From Dongia_B sp035539215 (GTDB taxonomy: Bacteria; Pseudomonadota; Alphaproteobacteria; Dongiales; Dongiaceae): DNA of 49,390 bases. Made by a program: the position numbers and the translations under genes. Positions within the stretch are counted from its first letter, which is position 1. Each line of letters opens with the position of its first letter. The stretch spans positions 1 through 49,390 of the forward strand of contig DATLIX010000066.1 in the NCBI GenBank assembly GCA_035539215.1, written 5' to 3'. A model generated the notes under the pieces. That model saw only the letters and a list, made by a program, of their open reading frames with translations. It was not told where the DNA came from and did not search any database. Shown here one piece after another: positions 42,639 to 49,390 of the stretch.

Positions 42639-43388
42639 ATGTCGGACCAGGATATGATCGTGGCAAAGAAATTCCTGTTTGAGAACGATTTCGACGATCC
42701 GATGCCGATCCGGGAAAAGGCAGCGGTGGCGCCGGTCGTCAGCAAACCGGCGCCGGTCAGCGTTCCGGAACCGGTCGTTCCGCCGGCGCCGACCTTCAGC
42801 GAGGAAGAGCTGGCCGCTGCCTGCGCGGAGGCGCGCAAACAGGGCGAACAGGACGGCCATAAGCGCGGTATTGTGGAAGGCCAGCAGCGTTTGGAAGCGC
42901 AGGTAGCGGCGGCGCTATCGACCATCTCGGCGCAGCTGACCCTGGCGGTGCGGGCGGCCACCGAGGCGCCGGTCGAGATTACCCAGGCGGCGACGGATCT
43001 GGCTTTGGCAATTCTGCGTAAGATGCACCCTGCCCTGTCGGCCAAACGCGGTCTTGATGAGGTTGAGGGTGTCCTTGCGACTTGCCTCGATCAGTTGAAA
43101 AACGAGCCGCGACTGGTTGCCTATGTGCCGAACCATCTGCTGGATCCGCTCAACGAGCGGGTCGCGTCGATTTCGGCAGCGCGCGGATTTGAAGGCCGCA
43201 TCGTCTTGATCGGCGATCCGGATTTGGCCGATAGCGATTGCCGGATCGAATGGGCGGATGGCGGCCTGGAACGAGACACCCGGCGGCTGTGGTCCGATAT
43301 CGAGGCGGCGCTGGATCGCTGCCTCGGCCAGCACGACGAGATGCATGCGGATGAGACGCATGCGACTAAGGACGCGCCAACGACCTAG
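42639..43388 (+). CDS. fliH: FliH-like flagellar assembly protein
   Basis: FliH regulates the export ATPase FliI. This 249-aa protein sits in the usual place, between fliG and fliN. It has a Pro/Val-rich N-terminal part (about 25-55), then a helical region with Gly spacing (EARKQGEQDGHKRGIVEGQQ, the FliH-type GxxxG-like stretch). The C-terminal domain has LALAILRKMHPALSAKRGLD, PRLVAYVPNHLLDPLNERVA and DSDCRIEWADGGLERDT, the FliH/YscL family pattern. An ATG at 42654 is an alternative start. FliI itself is not in the window. Confidence 0.88.
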   Translation: MSDQDMIVAKKFLFENDFDDPMPIREKAAVAPVVSKPAPVSVPEPVVPPAPTFSEEELAAACAEARKQGEQDGHKRGIVEGQQRLEAQVAAALSTISAQLTLAVRAATEAPVEITQAATDLALAILRKMHPALSAKRGLDEVEGVLATCLDQLKNEPRLVAYVPNHLLDPLNERVASISAARGFEGRIVLIGDPDLADSDCRIEWADGGLERDTRRLWSDIEAALDRCLGQHDEMHADETHATKDAPTT

Positions 43389-43450
43389 CGCGTGCCGCGG
43401 AACGAGATAAATGCGTGATTTGGCCGTAGTGGCCGGCGAAGGAGATTGAG

Positions 43451-43795
43451 ATGGGTGACGAGGACAATCTGGAACTGGCGGAATTCGACAGTCCGATGGA
43501 AATGCCGGCCGAGCCGGTTGCAGACAGCGGTGCCAGAACCCCCGCCAATGCCAAGGACCTCGATGCCGTCTACGACATCCCGGTGCAGGTCTCTGCCGTT
43601 CTCGGCAAGACCTCGATGCAGGTGAGCCAGCTCCTCAAGCTGGGACGCGGCGCCGTTGTGGAGCTGGATCGCAAGGTTGGCGAAGCGGTCGATATCTACG
43701 TCAACAACCGCCTCGTCGCGCGCGGCGAAGTTGTCGTCGTGGAAGACCGCCTGGGCGTCACCATGACCGAAATCATCAAGGCAGACCGCAGCTAA
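43451..43795 (+). CDS. fliN: FliN flagellar switch protein
   Basis: FliN is the lower C-ring component and helps to receive export cargo. This 114-aa protein has an acidic N-terminal tail (about 1-40), then the SpoA/FliN domain. That includes DIPVQVSAVLGKTSMQVSQL, LKLGRGAVVELDRKVGEAVD and IYVNNRLVARGEVVVVEDRL, ending in GVTMTEII. AAGGAG lies upstream of the ATG. It follows fliH by about 62 bp and precedes motA by 42 bp. FliM is encoded far away at 7.6 kb, so the C-ring genes are split between two blocks. Confidence 0.96.
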   Translation: MGDEDNLELAEFDSPMEMPAEPVADSGARTPANAKDLDAVYDIPVQVSAVLGKTSMQVSQLLKLGRGAVVELDRKVGEAVDIYVNNRLVARGEVVVVEDRLGVTMTEIIKADRS

Positions 43796-43837
43796 GGCGG
43801 GGCATCAAGCACGGCTCAAGCCGGATGGGCGCAGAAT

Positions 43838-44689
43838 ATGGCTGAAACGACCGGAACCGAGCATACTGACTACACGCGGCATAGCGATCTGCCGGTCCGC
43901 ATCGAACCGCAAGGCCTGGTGCTTGAGCGGTCGACCGTCTTCGGCCTGCTCTGTGCGCTGGGGCTGATCGCCATAGCCGTCTTTCTGGGCGGCACCGGCT
44001 TTGCCTTCCTCGATATCCCGTCGATCCTGATGGTCATCCTGGGCACCTTGGCGATCACCGCCGTTTCCTTCAGCGGAAAGGAACTGCGTCTTGCCATGCC
44101 GCTGATAGGTCAGCTCCTGTGGCGCCGCCCGCGCGATCCCAATAATACCGGCATTCGGCTGCTGCAACTGGCGGAGCGGACCCGCCGCCGCGGCCTGCTG
44201 CAGTTGCAGGGCGAGGTTTACGGCTTGCGCGGCGACCCGTTTCTGCAACGCGCCATGGCGATGCTGATCGACGGCATTCCCGTCGACGAGGTGGAACGTA
44301 ATCTGACCTTCGAAATTCATGCCGCCTCGCAGGACTATCAGCGCGCTGTCGGCATGCTGCGGCGTGCCGCCGAAGTGGCGCCGGCCATGGGTCTGATCGG
44401 CACGCTCGTGGGTCTGGTGCAGATGCTGGGCAACCTTAACAGCCCGGAGCGGATCGGCCCGTCGATGGCGGTGGCGCTGCTGGCGACCTTCTATGGCGCG
44501 GTTCTCGCCAATGTCATCTTTCTGCCGCTTGCCAGCAAGCTTGAGCGCAACGCTTCCGGCGACCTCCTGCTGCATCAGATCTGCATGCTGGGCGTGCAAT
44601 CGATCGGCCGGCAGGAAAATCCCCGGCGGCTGGAAATGCTGCTGAACACCCTGCTGCCGGCAGGCCAGCAGATCAAATATTTCAACTGA
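43838..44689 (+). CDS. motA: MotA stator protein (MotA/TolQ/ExbB family)
   Basis: This 283-aa membrane protein is a MotA-type proton-channel subunit. It has helices at about 34-50, 56-75, 180-205 and 210-235. The conserved prolines lie in AEVAPAMGLIGTLVGLVQML and ATFYGAVLANVIFLPLASKL, which are the channel-facing signatures. The cytoplasmic loop between helices 2 and 3 holds the usual RRxxL-type elements. It sits between fliN and flbD, apart from the two MotB-like genes near 3-5 kb. The alternative, an ExbB/TolQ transporter subunit, is much less likely in this position. Confidence 0.9.
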   Translation: MAETTGTEHTDYTRHSDLPVRIEPQGLVLERSTVFGLLCALGLIAIAVFLGGTGFAFLDIPSILMVILGTLAITAVSFSGKELRLAMPLIGQLLWRRPRDPNNTGIRLLQLAERTRRRGLLQLQGEVYGLRGDPFLQRAMAMLIDGIPVDEVERNLTFEIHAASQDYQRAVGMLRRAAEVAPAMGLIGTLVGLVQMLGNLNSPERIGPSMAVALLATFYGAVLANVIFLPLASKLERNASGDLLLHQICMLGVQSIGRQENPRRLEMLLNTLLPAGQQIKYFN

Positions 44690-44783
44690 TCGCGGTGAAG
44701 CGGCACCAGCCGCCAATCCCGATCCTCGGATGCCAGAGCCGCTTGGCCGGTGTTCGTACAGTCATATGGACTAGGAGAGTAGC

Positions 44784-46190
44784 ATGCGATTGCTCATTGT
44801 GGGTTCATTGAACGGCCATATCAGCGCCGCCGGCAAGATCGCGCTGTCGCGCGGCGCCAAGGTGGCCCATGTCGATGACGTCGATCAGGCGATGACCGCC
44901 TTGCGCAACGGCCAGGGTGCCGATCTGGTCATGTTCGATGTCAATCTCGACATCCAACGCATGATCGAAAGCCTGAAACTGGAGCGCATCAATCTGCCGG
45001 TCGTCGCCTGCGGCATCGGCACCAGCGCCGAAACAGCGGTCAAGGCCATCAAGGCAGGCGCCAAGGAATATGTCCCCCTGCCGCCCGATGCCGAATTGAT
45101 CGCCGCCGTGCTGGCCGCCGTCGCCGAGGAAAGCTCCGCCTTCATTTTCAATGATCCGAATATGAAAGCCGTGCTGCGCCTGGCTGATCAGGTGGCCCCC
45201 TCCGATGCCAGCATTCTGATTACGGGTGAATCCGGTACCGGCAAGGAAGTGATGGCGCGCTATATCCACACCCATTCCAAGCGGGCGGGTAAAAACTTCA
45301 TCTCAGTCAATTGCGCGGCCATTCCCGAAAACCTGCTGGAATCCGAGCTGTTCGGCCATGAAAAGGGCGCTTTCACCGGCGCCGTCGCGCGCCGGATCGG
45401 CAAATTCGAGGAAGCCAACGGCGGCACGCTGCTGCTCGATGAAATCAGCGAAATGCATCCGCGCCTGCAGGCCAAGCTGCTGCGCGCCATTCAGGAGCGC
45501 ATCATCGACCGGGTCGGCGGCTCGCAGCCGGTGAAGGTCGATATCCGCCTGATCGCCACCTCGAACCGCGACATGCAGGATGAGGTGCGCAAGGGCACCT
45601 TCCGTGAAGACCTCTATTTCCGCCTCAATGTCATGTCGCTGGAATTGCCGCCGCTGCGCGATCGCCCCGGCGATATCGCCGCGCTGGCGGACCATTTCAT
45701 CAAGAAATATGCCGAAGCCAATGGCGTCAAGATCAGCTCGGTGTTGCCGGAAGTCTATGACATCCTGCGCGCCCATGAGTGGCGCGGCAATGTGCGCGAG
45801 CTGGAAAACACCATGCATCGCGCCGTCCTGCTGACCCAGAGCGACGTTCTGGGGCGGGATGCCATTCTGCTTACCGGCGGCCGGGGCATTCCGGTTTCCG
45901 CCATCCAACCGGTGGCCGAGCCGGCGGCATCCGGCGGTGTGGCCGGCTTGCCGAAGGCGACGGCCAGTTCATCCGCCGCGGCGGCGACCGCAGGCCTCGT
46001 CGGCAAGACCGTTGCAGCCGTCGAACGCGACCTGATCATCGATACGCTGCAGCATTGCCTGGGCAACCGTACCCATGCGGCCAATATTCTCGGCATTTCG
46101 ATCCGCACCTTGCGCAACAAGCTGAAGCAATACAACGAAGAGGGATTCGCAGTTCCACCTGCAGGCGAAGGCGATCAGGCAACGCTCTAA
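44784..46190 (+). CDS. flbD: FlbD-like sigma-54 activator with degenerate receiver
   Basis: This 468-aa protein activates sigma-54 promoters, here probably those before flgF and flgE. The N-terminal receiver-like domain (about 1-120) lacks the acidic pair after strand 1 (it reads LLIVGSLNGH). An Asp remains in LVMFDVNLDI, so normal phosphorylation is unlikely. The AAA+ domain has the Walker A segment ITGESGTGKEVMARYI and the sigma-54 contact motif GAFTGA (in FGHEKGAFTGAVARR). Walker B (GGTLLLDEIS) and the arginine-finger region RGNVRELEN follow. A Fis-type DNA-binding helix-turn-helix (GNRTHAANILGISIRTLRNK) ends it. AGGAGAG precedes the ATG. In Caulobacter FlbD is controlled by FliX, which is not seen here. 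Confidence 0.93.
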   Translation: MRLLIVGSLNGHISAAGKIALSRGAKVAHVDDVDQAMTALRNGQGADLVMFDVNLDIQRMIESLKLERINLPVVACGIGTSAETAVKAIKAGAKEYVPLPPDAELIAAVLAAVAEESSAFIFNDPNMKAVLRLADQVAPSDASILITGESGTGKEVMARYIHTHSKRAGKNFISVNCAAIPENLLESELFGHEKGAFTGAVARRIGKFEEANGGTLLLDEISEMHPRLQAKLLRAIQERIIDRVGGSQPVKVDIRLIATSNRDMQDEVRKGTFREDLYFRLNVMSLELPPLRDRPGDIAALADHFIKKYAEANGVKISSVLPEVYDILRAHEWRGNVRELENTMHRAVLLTQSDVLGRDAILLTGGRGIPVSAIQPVAEPAASGGVAGLPKATASSSAAAATAGLVGKTVAAVERDLIIDTLQHCLGNRTHAANILGISIRTLRNKLKQYNEEGFAVPPAGEGDQATL

Positions 46191-46230
46191 GTTGCCGGAA
46201 GCCACATGATGGGGATCGACGGAAGGCATT

Positions 46231-48366
46231 ATGGCTGAAGCAGCGGGAAGCGGCGCTGGCGGCAATGGCGGTGCAGGCGCCTCGAACGCATTGTTCGGGC
46301 GCGTCCAGGGCCTGAGCAAGCTGCTGCGGCGCGGCGAGATCGCGCTGGCTTTGGGATTGATCGCCATCCTGACGGTGCTGATCATCCCGATGCCGCCTTG
46401 GATGCTCGACATCAGCTTGGCGCTGTCGATCACCCTTTCCGTGCTAATTCTGATGGTGGTGCTGTTCATCGAGAAGCCGCTCGATTTCAGCACCTTCCCC
46501 ACGGTCCTGCTGATCGTGACGATGCTGCGGCTGTCGCTGAACCTTGCCTCCACCCGCCTCATTCTGACCCATGGTCATGAAGGCACGGCAGCGGCAGGTC
46601 ATGTCATCGAAGCCTTCGGCGGCTTCATCATGGGCGGCAACTATGTCATCGGCATCATCGTCTTCGCCATCCTGGTCCTGGTCAATTTCGTCGTCATCAC
46701 CAAGGGTTCCGGCCGTATCGCCGAAGTCTCGGCGCGCTTCAGCCTGGATGCCATGCCCGGCAAGCAGATGGCGGTCGATGCCGATCTGTCGGCCGGCCTG
46801 ATCGACGAGACCGAGGCCAAGAAGCGCCGCAAAACCCTGGAAGACGAAAGCAACTTCTTCGGCGCCATGGACGGTGCGGCGAAATTCGTCCGCGGTGACG
46901 CCATCGCCGGCCTGGTCATTACCTTCATCAACGTCATCGGCGGCATGATCATCGGCGTGGCCCAGCAGGGCCTCAGCATGGCCGACGCCGCCAAGTCCTA
47001 TACGCTGCTGACCGTCGGTGACGGCCTGGTGTCGCAGATCCCTGCCCTCATCGTTTCGACCGGCGCCGGCATGCTGGTGACCAAGGCGGGCATTGCGGGC
47101 TCGACCGACAAGGCCCTTTTCAAGCAGCTTTCCGGTTATCCGGCCGCCCTTGGCATGGCGTCATTCCTGATGCTGACCATGGCGATCCTGCCCGGCATCC
47201 CAAAAATCCCCTTCCTGTTGTTGGCCGGCCTGACTGGCGGTGCGGCCTATTTCGTCACCCGCCAGCATAAAGAGGTGGCCGCCGCAGCCGTGGTCGAAAA
47301 GACCGAAAAGGCCGCCGCCACGCCGGTGATGGAAGAGCCGATCAGCACCGCCCTGCAGATCGACGCCATTCGCATCGAGCTGGGCTATGGCCTGCTCGGT
47401 CTGATCAATACCGAGCAGGGTCACCGCCTGACGGACCAGGTCAAGGGCCTGCGCCGGCAGTTGGCAAGCGAAATGGGCTATGTCCTTCCTGCCGTGCGCA
47501 TCCAGGACAACCTGCAGATCAGCGCCAACTCCTATATCGTCCGCATCAAGGAAATCGAAGCGGGGCGTGGCGATCTGCGGCCCAATATGGTGCTGGTGAT
47601 GGACCCGCGCGGCGACCGAATCAATATGGCCGGCGAGGAAACCACCGAGCCGACCTTCGGCCTGCCGGCCATGTGGGTCGATGCCGGCGCCCGGGAGGAA
47701 GCCCTGTTCCGCGGCTATACCGTGGTCGACCCCTCGACGGTCATCACCACGCATCTGACCGAGATCGTCAAAGACAACATGTCCGAGCTGCTGTCGCATG
47801 CCGAGACGCAGAAGTTGCTGGACGACCTGCCGAAGGAAAACCAGAAGCTGATCGCCGATCTCATTCCATCGCAGATCTCCGTCGGCGGCACGCAGCGCGT
47901 TCTGCAGAGCCTGTTGTCGGAACGCGTCTCGATCCGCGATTTACCAAATATCCTCGAAGGCATTTCCGAAGCCTGCGGTTATTCACGCAATATCACCGCC
48001 ATCACCGAGCATGTGCGGGTGCGGCTTGCGCGTCAGATCAGTGACGCAGTCACCGATCAAAGCGGCGTCATTCCCCTGGTCACCCTGTCGCCGGACTGGG
48101 AACAGGCTTTCGCCAATGCCCTGCATGGCGAAGGCGACGATAAACAGCTGATCATGGCGCCCACACAATTGCAGCAGTTCATTCAAACCGTCCGACAGAC
48201 CTTTGAACGATTTACGCTTCTGGGTGAATCCCCTGTGCTCTTGACCAGTCCCGGGATTCGGCCCTATGTGAGATCGATTATTGAACGTTTTCGGCCTTTG
48301 ACGACCGTGATGTCGCAAAACGAGATTCATGCCAAGGCAAAGATTCGCACGCTTGGACAGATCTGA
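46231..48366 (+). CDS. flhA: FlhA flagellar export gate protein
   Basis: FlhA forms the cytoplasmic ring and membrane core of the flagellar type III export gate. This 711-aa protein has about eight membrane helices in its N-terminal half, from IALALGLIAILTVLIIPMPP onwards. The FHIPEP-type loop includes KGSGRIAEVSARFSLDAMPG and KQMAVDADLSAGLIDETEAK. The C-terminal cytosolic domain (about 360-711) has DAIRIELGYGLLGLINTEQG, GYTVVDPSTVITTHLTEIVK and PVLLTSPGIRPYVRSIIERF. GGAAGG precedes the ATG. It follows flbD by 40 bp and flhF follows 13 bp later. FlhB and FliPQR are not in the window. Confidence 0.97.
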   Translation: MAEAAGSGAGGNGGAGASNALFGRVQGLSKLLRRGEIALALGLIAILTVLIIPMPPWMLDISLALSITLSVLILMVVLFIEKPLDFSTFPTVLLIVTMLRLSLNLASTRLILTHGHEGTAAAGHVIEAFGGFIMGGNYVIGIIVFAILVLVNFVVITKGSGRIAEVSARFSLDAMPGKQMAVDADLSAGLIDETEAKKRRKTLEDESNFFGAMDGAAKFVRGDAIAGLVITFINVIGGMIIGVAQQGLSMADAAKSYTLLTVGDGLVSQIPALIVSTGAGMLVTKAGIAGSTDKALFKQLSGYPAALGMASFLMLTMAILPGIPKIPFLLLAGLTGGAAYFVTRQHKEVAAAAVVEKTEKAAATPVMEEPISTALQIDAIRIELGYGLLGLINTEQGHRLTDQVKGLRRQLASEMGYVLPAVRIQDNLQISANSYIVRIKEIEAGRGDLRPNMVLVMDPRGDRINMAGEETTEPTFGLPAMWVDAGAREEALFRGYTVVDPSTVITTHLTEIVKDNMSELLSHAETQKLLDDLPKENQKLIADLIPSQISVGGTQRVLQSLLSERVSIRDLPNILEGISEACGYSRNITAITEHVRVRLARQISDAVTDQSGVIPLVTLSPDWEQAFANALHGEGDDKQLIMAPTQLQQFIQTVRQTFERFTLLGESPVLLTSPGIRPYVRSIIERFRPLTTVMSQNEIHAKAKIRTLGQI

Positions 48367-48379
48367 GGTGACCTGAGCG

Positions 48380-49390
48380 ATGCGCCTCCGCAGCTTCTCA
48401 GCCACCTCCGCAGCCGAAGCCCTTCGTATGGCAAAGGCCGAGTTCGGCCCGGATGTCGTCATCCTGGCGACCGAGCAAATTGGCCAGGCGGTGAAGTTGA
48501 CGGTCGGCGTCGATCACCAGGCCATTCTCAGCCAATGGAAGTCCGAGGCCGCAACCGAAGCGGAGAATCCGCTGGATGCCATCGCCCATGCACTGGATTT
48601 CCATCGCGTACCGAGTTCTCTCGCGGAGCGGCTTCTGGCCAGCGCCGAGAACTTCCTGCTCGATAGTCCGCATCAGGCGCTGGGCGGTGCCTTGCGTACC
48701 CGCTTCCCGGTCATGCCGCTGACCGAGCGCCTGCCGGAACGTCCCATCATGCTGGTCGGCCTGCCGGGGGCCGGCAAAACTTCCACCCTGGCAAAACTTG
48801 CCGCCTGCGCGCGCAGCAAAAACTGGCCGGTAACCGCCATCACCTGCGACCTGCTGAAAGCCGGCGCCGTCGAGCAATTGGCGACCTACAGCAAGGCGCT
48901 GCAGATCCAGGCCTATCGGGCCCGCACGGCCCTGGCCCTGCAGCGGGCGGTGGAACGCTCCAAGGACCAGCTCGCCACCCATGAGACGGGGCCGGAAAGC
49001 GGTCCCGGCATGATCTTGATCGACACGGTGGGGAGCAATCCGCTCATCTCCGGCGACCTGGAGCAATTGCGTGAACTGGCCCAGGCAGTCGATGCGGAGA
49101 TGGTGGTGGTGCATGCCGCCGGCAGCGACATTGCCGAGGCGGCCGAACTGGCCGCCCTCTATGCCGAGATCGGCGCCAGCCGGCTGATCTCAACACGACT
49201 TGATACGGCGCGGCGCTATGGTGGTATTCTGGCGGCCGCCGATGCCGGGAAACTGGCTTTTGCAGAAATGGGGGTTGCCCCCGGCATTGGTGACGGTTTG
49301 CAGATTGTTGGCGCCGACGCCTTGGCACGGTTACTGCTTCCCGAGACTCTGGTCCGCAGCGTGGAACCAGTGACCGCACAATCGATCGGA
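48380..49390 (+). CDS. flhF: FlhF polar-placement GTPase (3' end cut by window edge)
   Basis: FlhF is an SRP-type GTPase that sets the number and polar site of flagella. The open frame has 337 codons to the right edge without a stop. The N-terminus, MRLRSFSATSAAEALRMAKA followed by EFGPDVVILAT, is typical. The G domain has the P-loop GLPGAGKTSTLAKLA and TCDLLKAGAVEQLATYSKAL. A DTVG variant of the usual DTAG (MILIDTVGSNP) replaces the G3 motif. The last visible part, RLISTRLDTARRYGGILAAA, matches the G4-G5 region (TRLD in place of TKLD). Its position right after flhA is the standard order in polar-flagellate bacteria. Confidence 0.94.
   Translation, partial: MRLRSFSATSAAEALRMAKAEFGPDVVILATEQIGQAVKLTVGVDHQAILSQWKSEAATEAENPLDAIAHALDFHRVPSSLAERLLASAENFLLDSPHQALGGALRTRFPVMPLTERLPERPIMLVGLPGAGKTSTLAKLAACARSKNWPVTAITCDLLKAGAVEQLATYSKALQIQAYRARTALALQRAVERSKDQLATHETGPESGPGMILIDTVGSNPLISGDLEQLRELAQAVDAEMVVVHAAGSDIAEAAELAALYAEIGASRLISTRLDTARRYGGILAAADAGKLAFAEMGVAPGIGDGLQIVGADALARLLLPETLVRSVEPVTAQSIG

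Noticed and set aside
41702..43045. 447-codon open frame on the minus strand
   Set aside because: It is antisense to fliG and fliH and contains no recognisable domain.
44739..44763. Possible sigma-54 promoter before flbD (TTGGCCGG)
   Set aside because: The -12 half at the right distance reads CGTAC and lacks GC, so the match is only to the -24 part.

Overview
This window is a chromosomal flagellar locus of an alphaproteobacterium, probably related to the Rhodospirillales. The evidence is a DUF1153/SciP regulator, a perfect CtrA-type box (TTAA-N7-TTAA), a FlbD-type sigma-54 activator, a MotE-like protein, a DUF6468 protein, and the gene order fliF-fliG-fliH-fliN-motA-flbD-flhA-flhF. No flagellin, fliI, flgBC, flgI or export genes fliPQR/flhB are present, so the rest of the flagellar set lies elsewhere.

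Layout. (1) 1-9318, minus strand: fliL, fliM, a DUF6468 gene, motE, cheY, cheZ, two MotB-like genes and a very large periplasmic TPR protein that runs off the left edge. Most are tightly spaced or overlap by 4 bp. (2) 9639-13356, plus strand: a sigma-54 promoter followed by flgF-flgG-flgA-flgH and a strong intrinsic terminator. (3) 13474-16562: three non-flagellar genes, namely AMP nucleosidase, a small nucleotidyltransferase-family protein and ferredoxin-NADP reductase. (4) 16871-29418, minus strand: a compact 12-gene sugar-modification island. It holds a large putative glycosyltransferase, rmlB, rmlA, a WecE/RffA-like aminotransferase, a DRE-TIM aldolase, an ATP-grasp ligase, a beta-propeller glycosidase-like protein, two methyltransferase-like proteins, two related Fe(II)/2-oxoglutarate oxygenase-like proteins and an amidohydrolase. 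(5) 29720-39115, plus strand: a sigma-54 promoter, then flgE-flgK-flgL-fliK-flgD. (6) 39298-39612: sciP. (7) 39755-49390, plus strand: a CtrA box, then fliF-fliG-fliH-fliN-motA-flbD-flhA and flhF, which is cut by the right edge.

How it fits together. The window encodes the MS ring, C ring, stator, hook, hook-filament junction, an export gate component and a polar placement GTPase. It also carries its own regulatory logic: CtrA/SciP acting on early genes and sigma-54/FlbD acting on hook and rod genes. The sugar island lies between two flagellar blocks and is divergent from flgE, which suggests that it makes and attaches an N-acylated 4-amino-4,6-dideoxyhexose to a flagellar or surface target.

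Three things stand out. The first is the island, with its unusual acid-making and ligating gene set. The second is an Ig-like repeat family of about 70-95 residues inserted in FlgE, FlgK and FlgL, which makes FlgL 846 aa long. The third is a pair of adjacent MotB-like proteins, only one of which keeps the membrane aspartate. All functional assignments come from reading the sequence; no database search was run.
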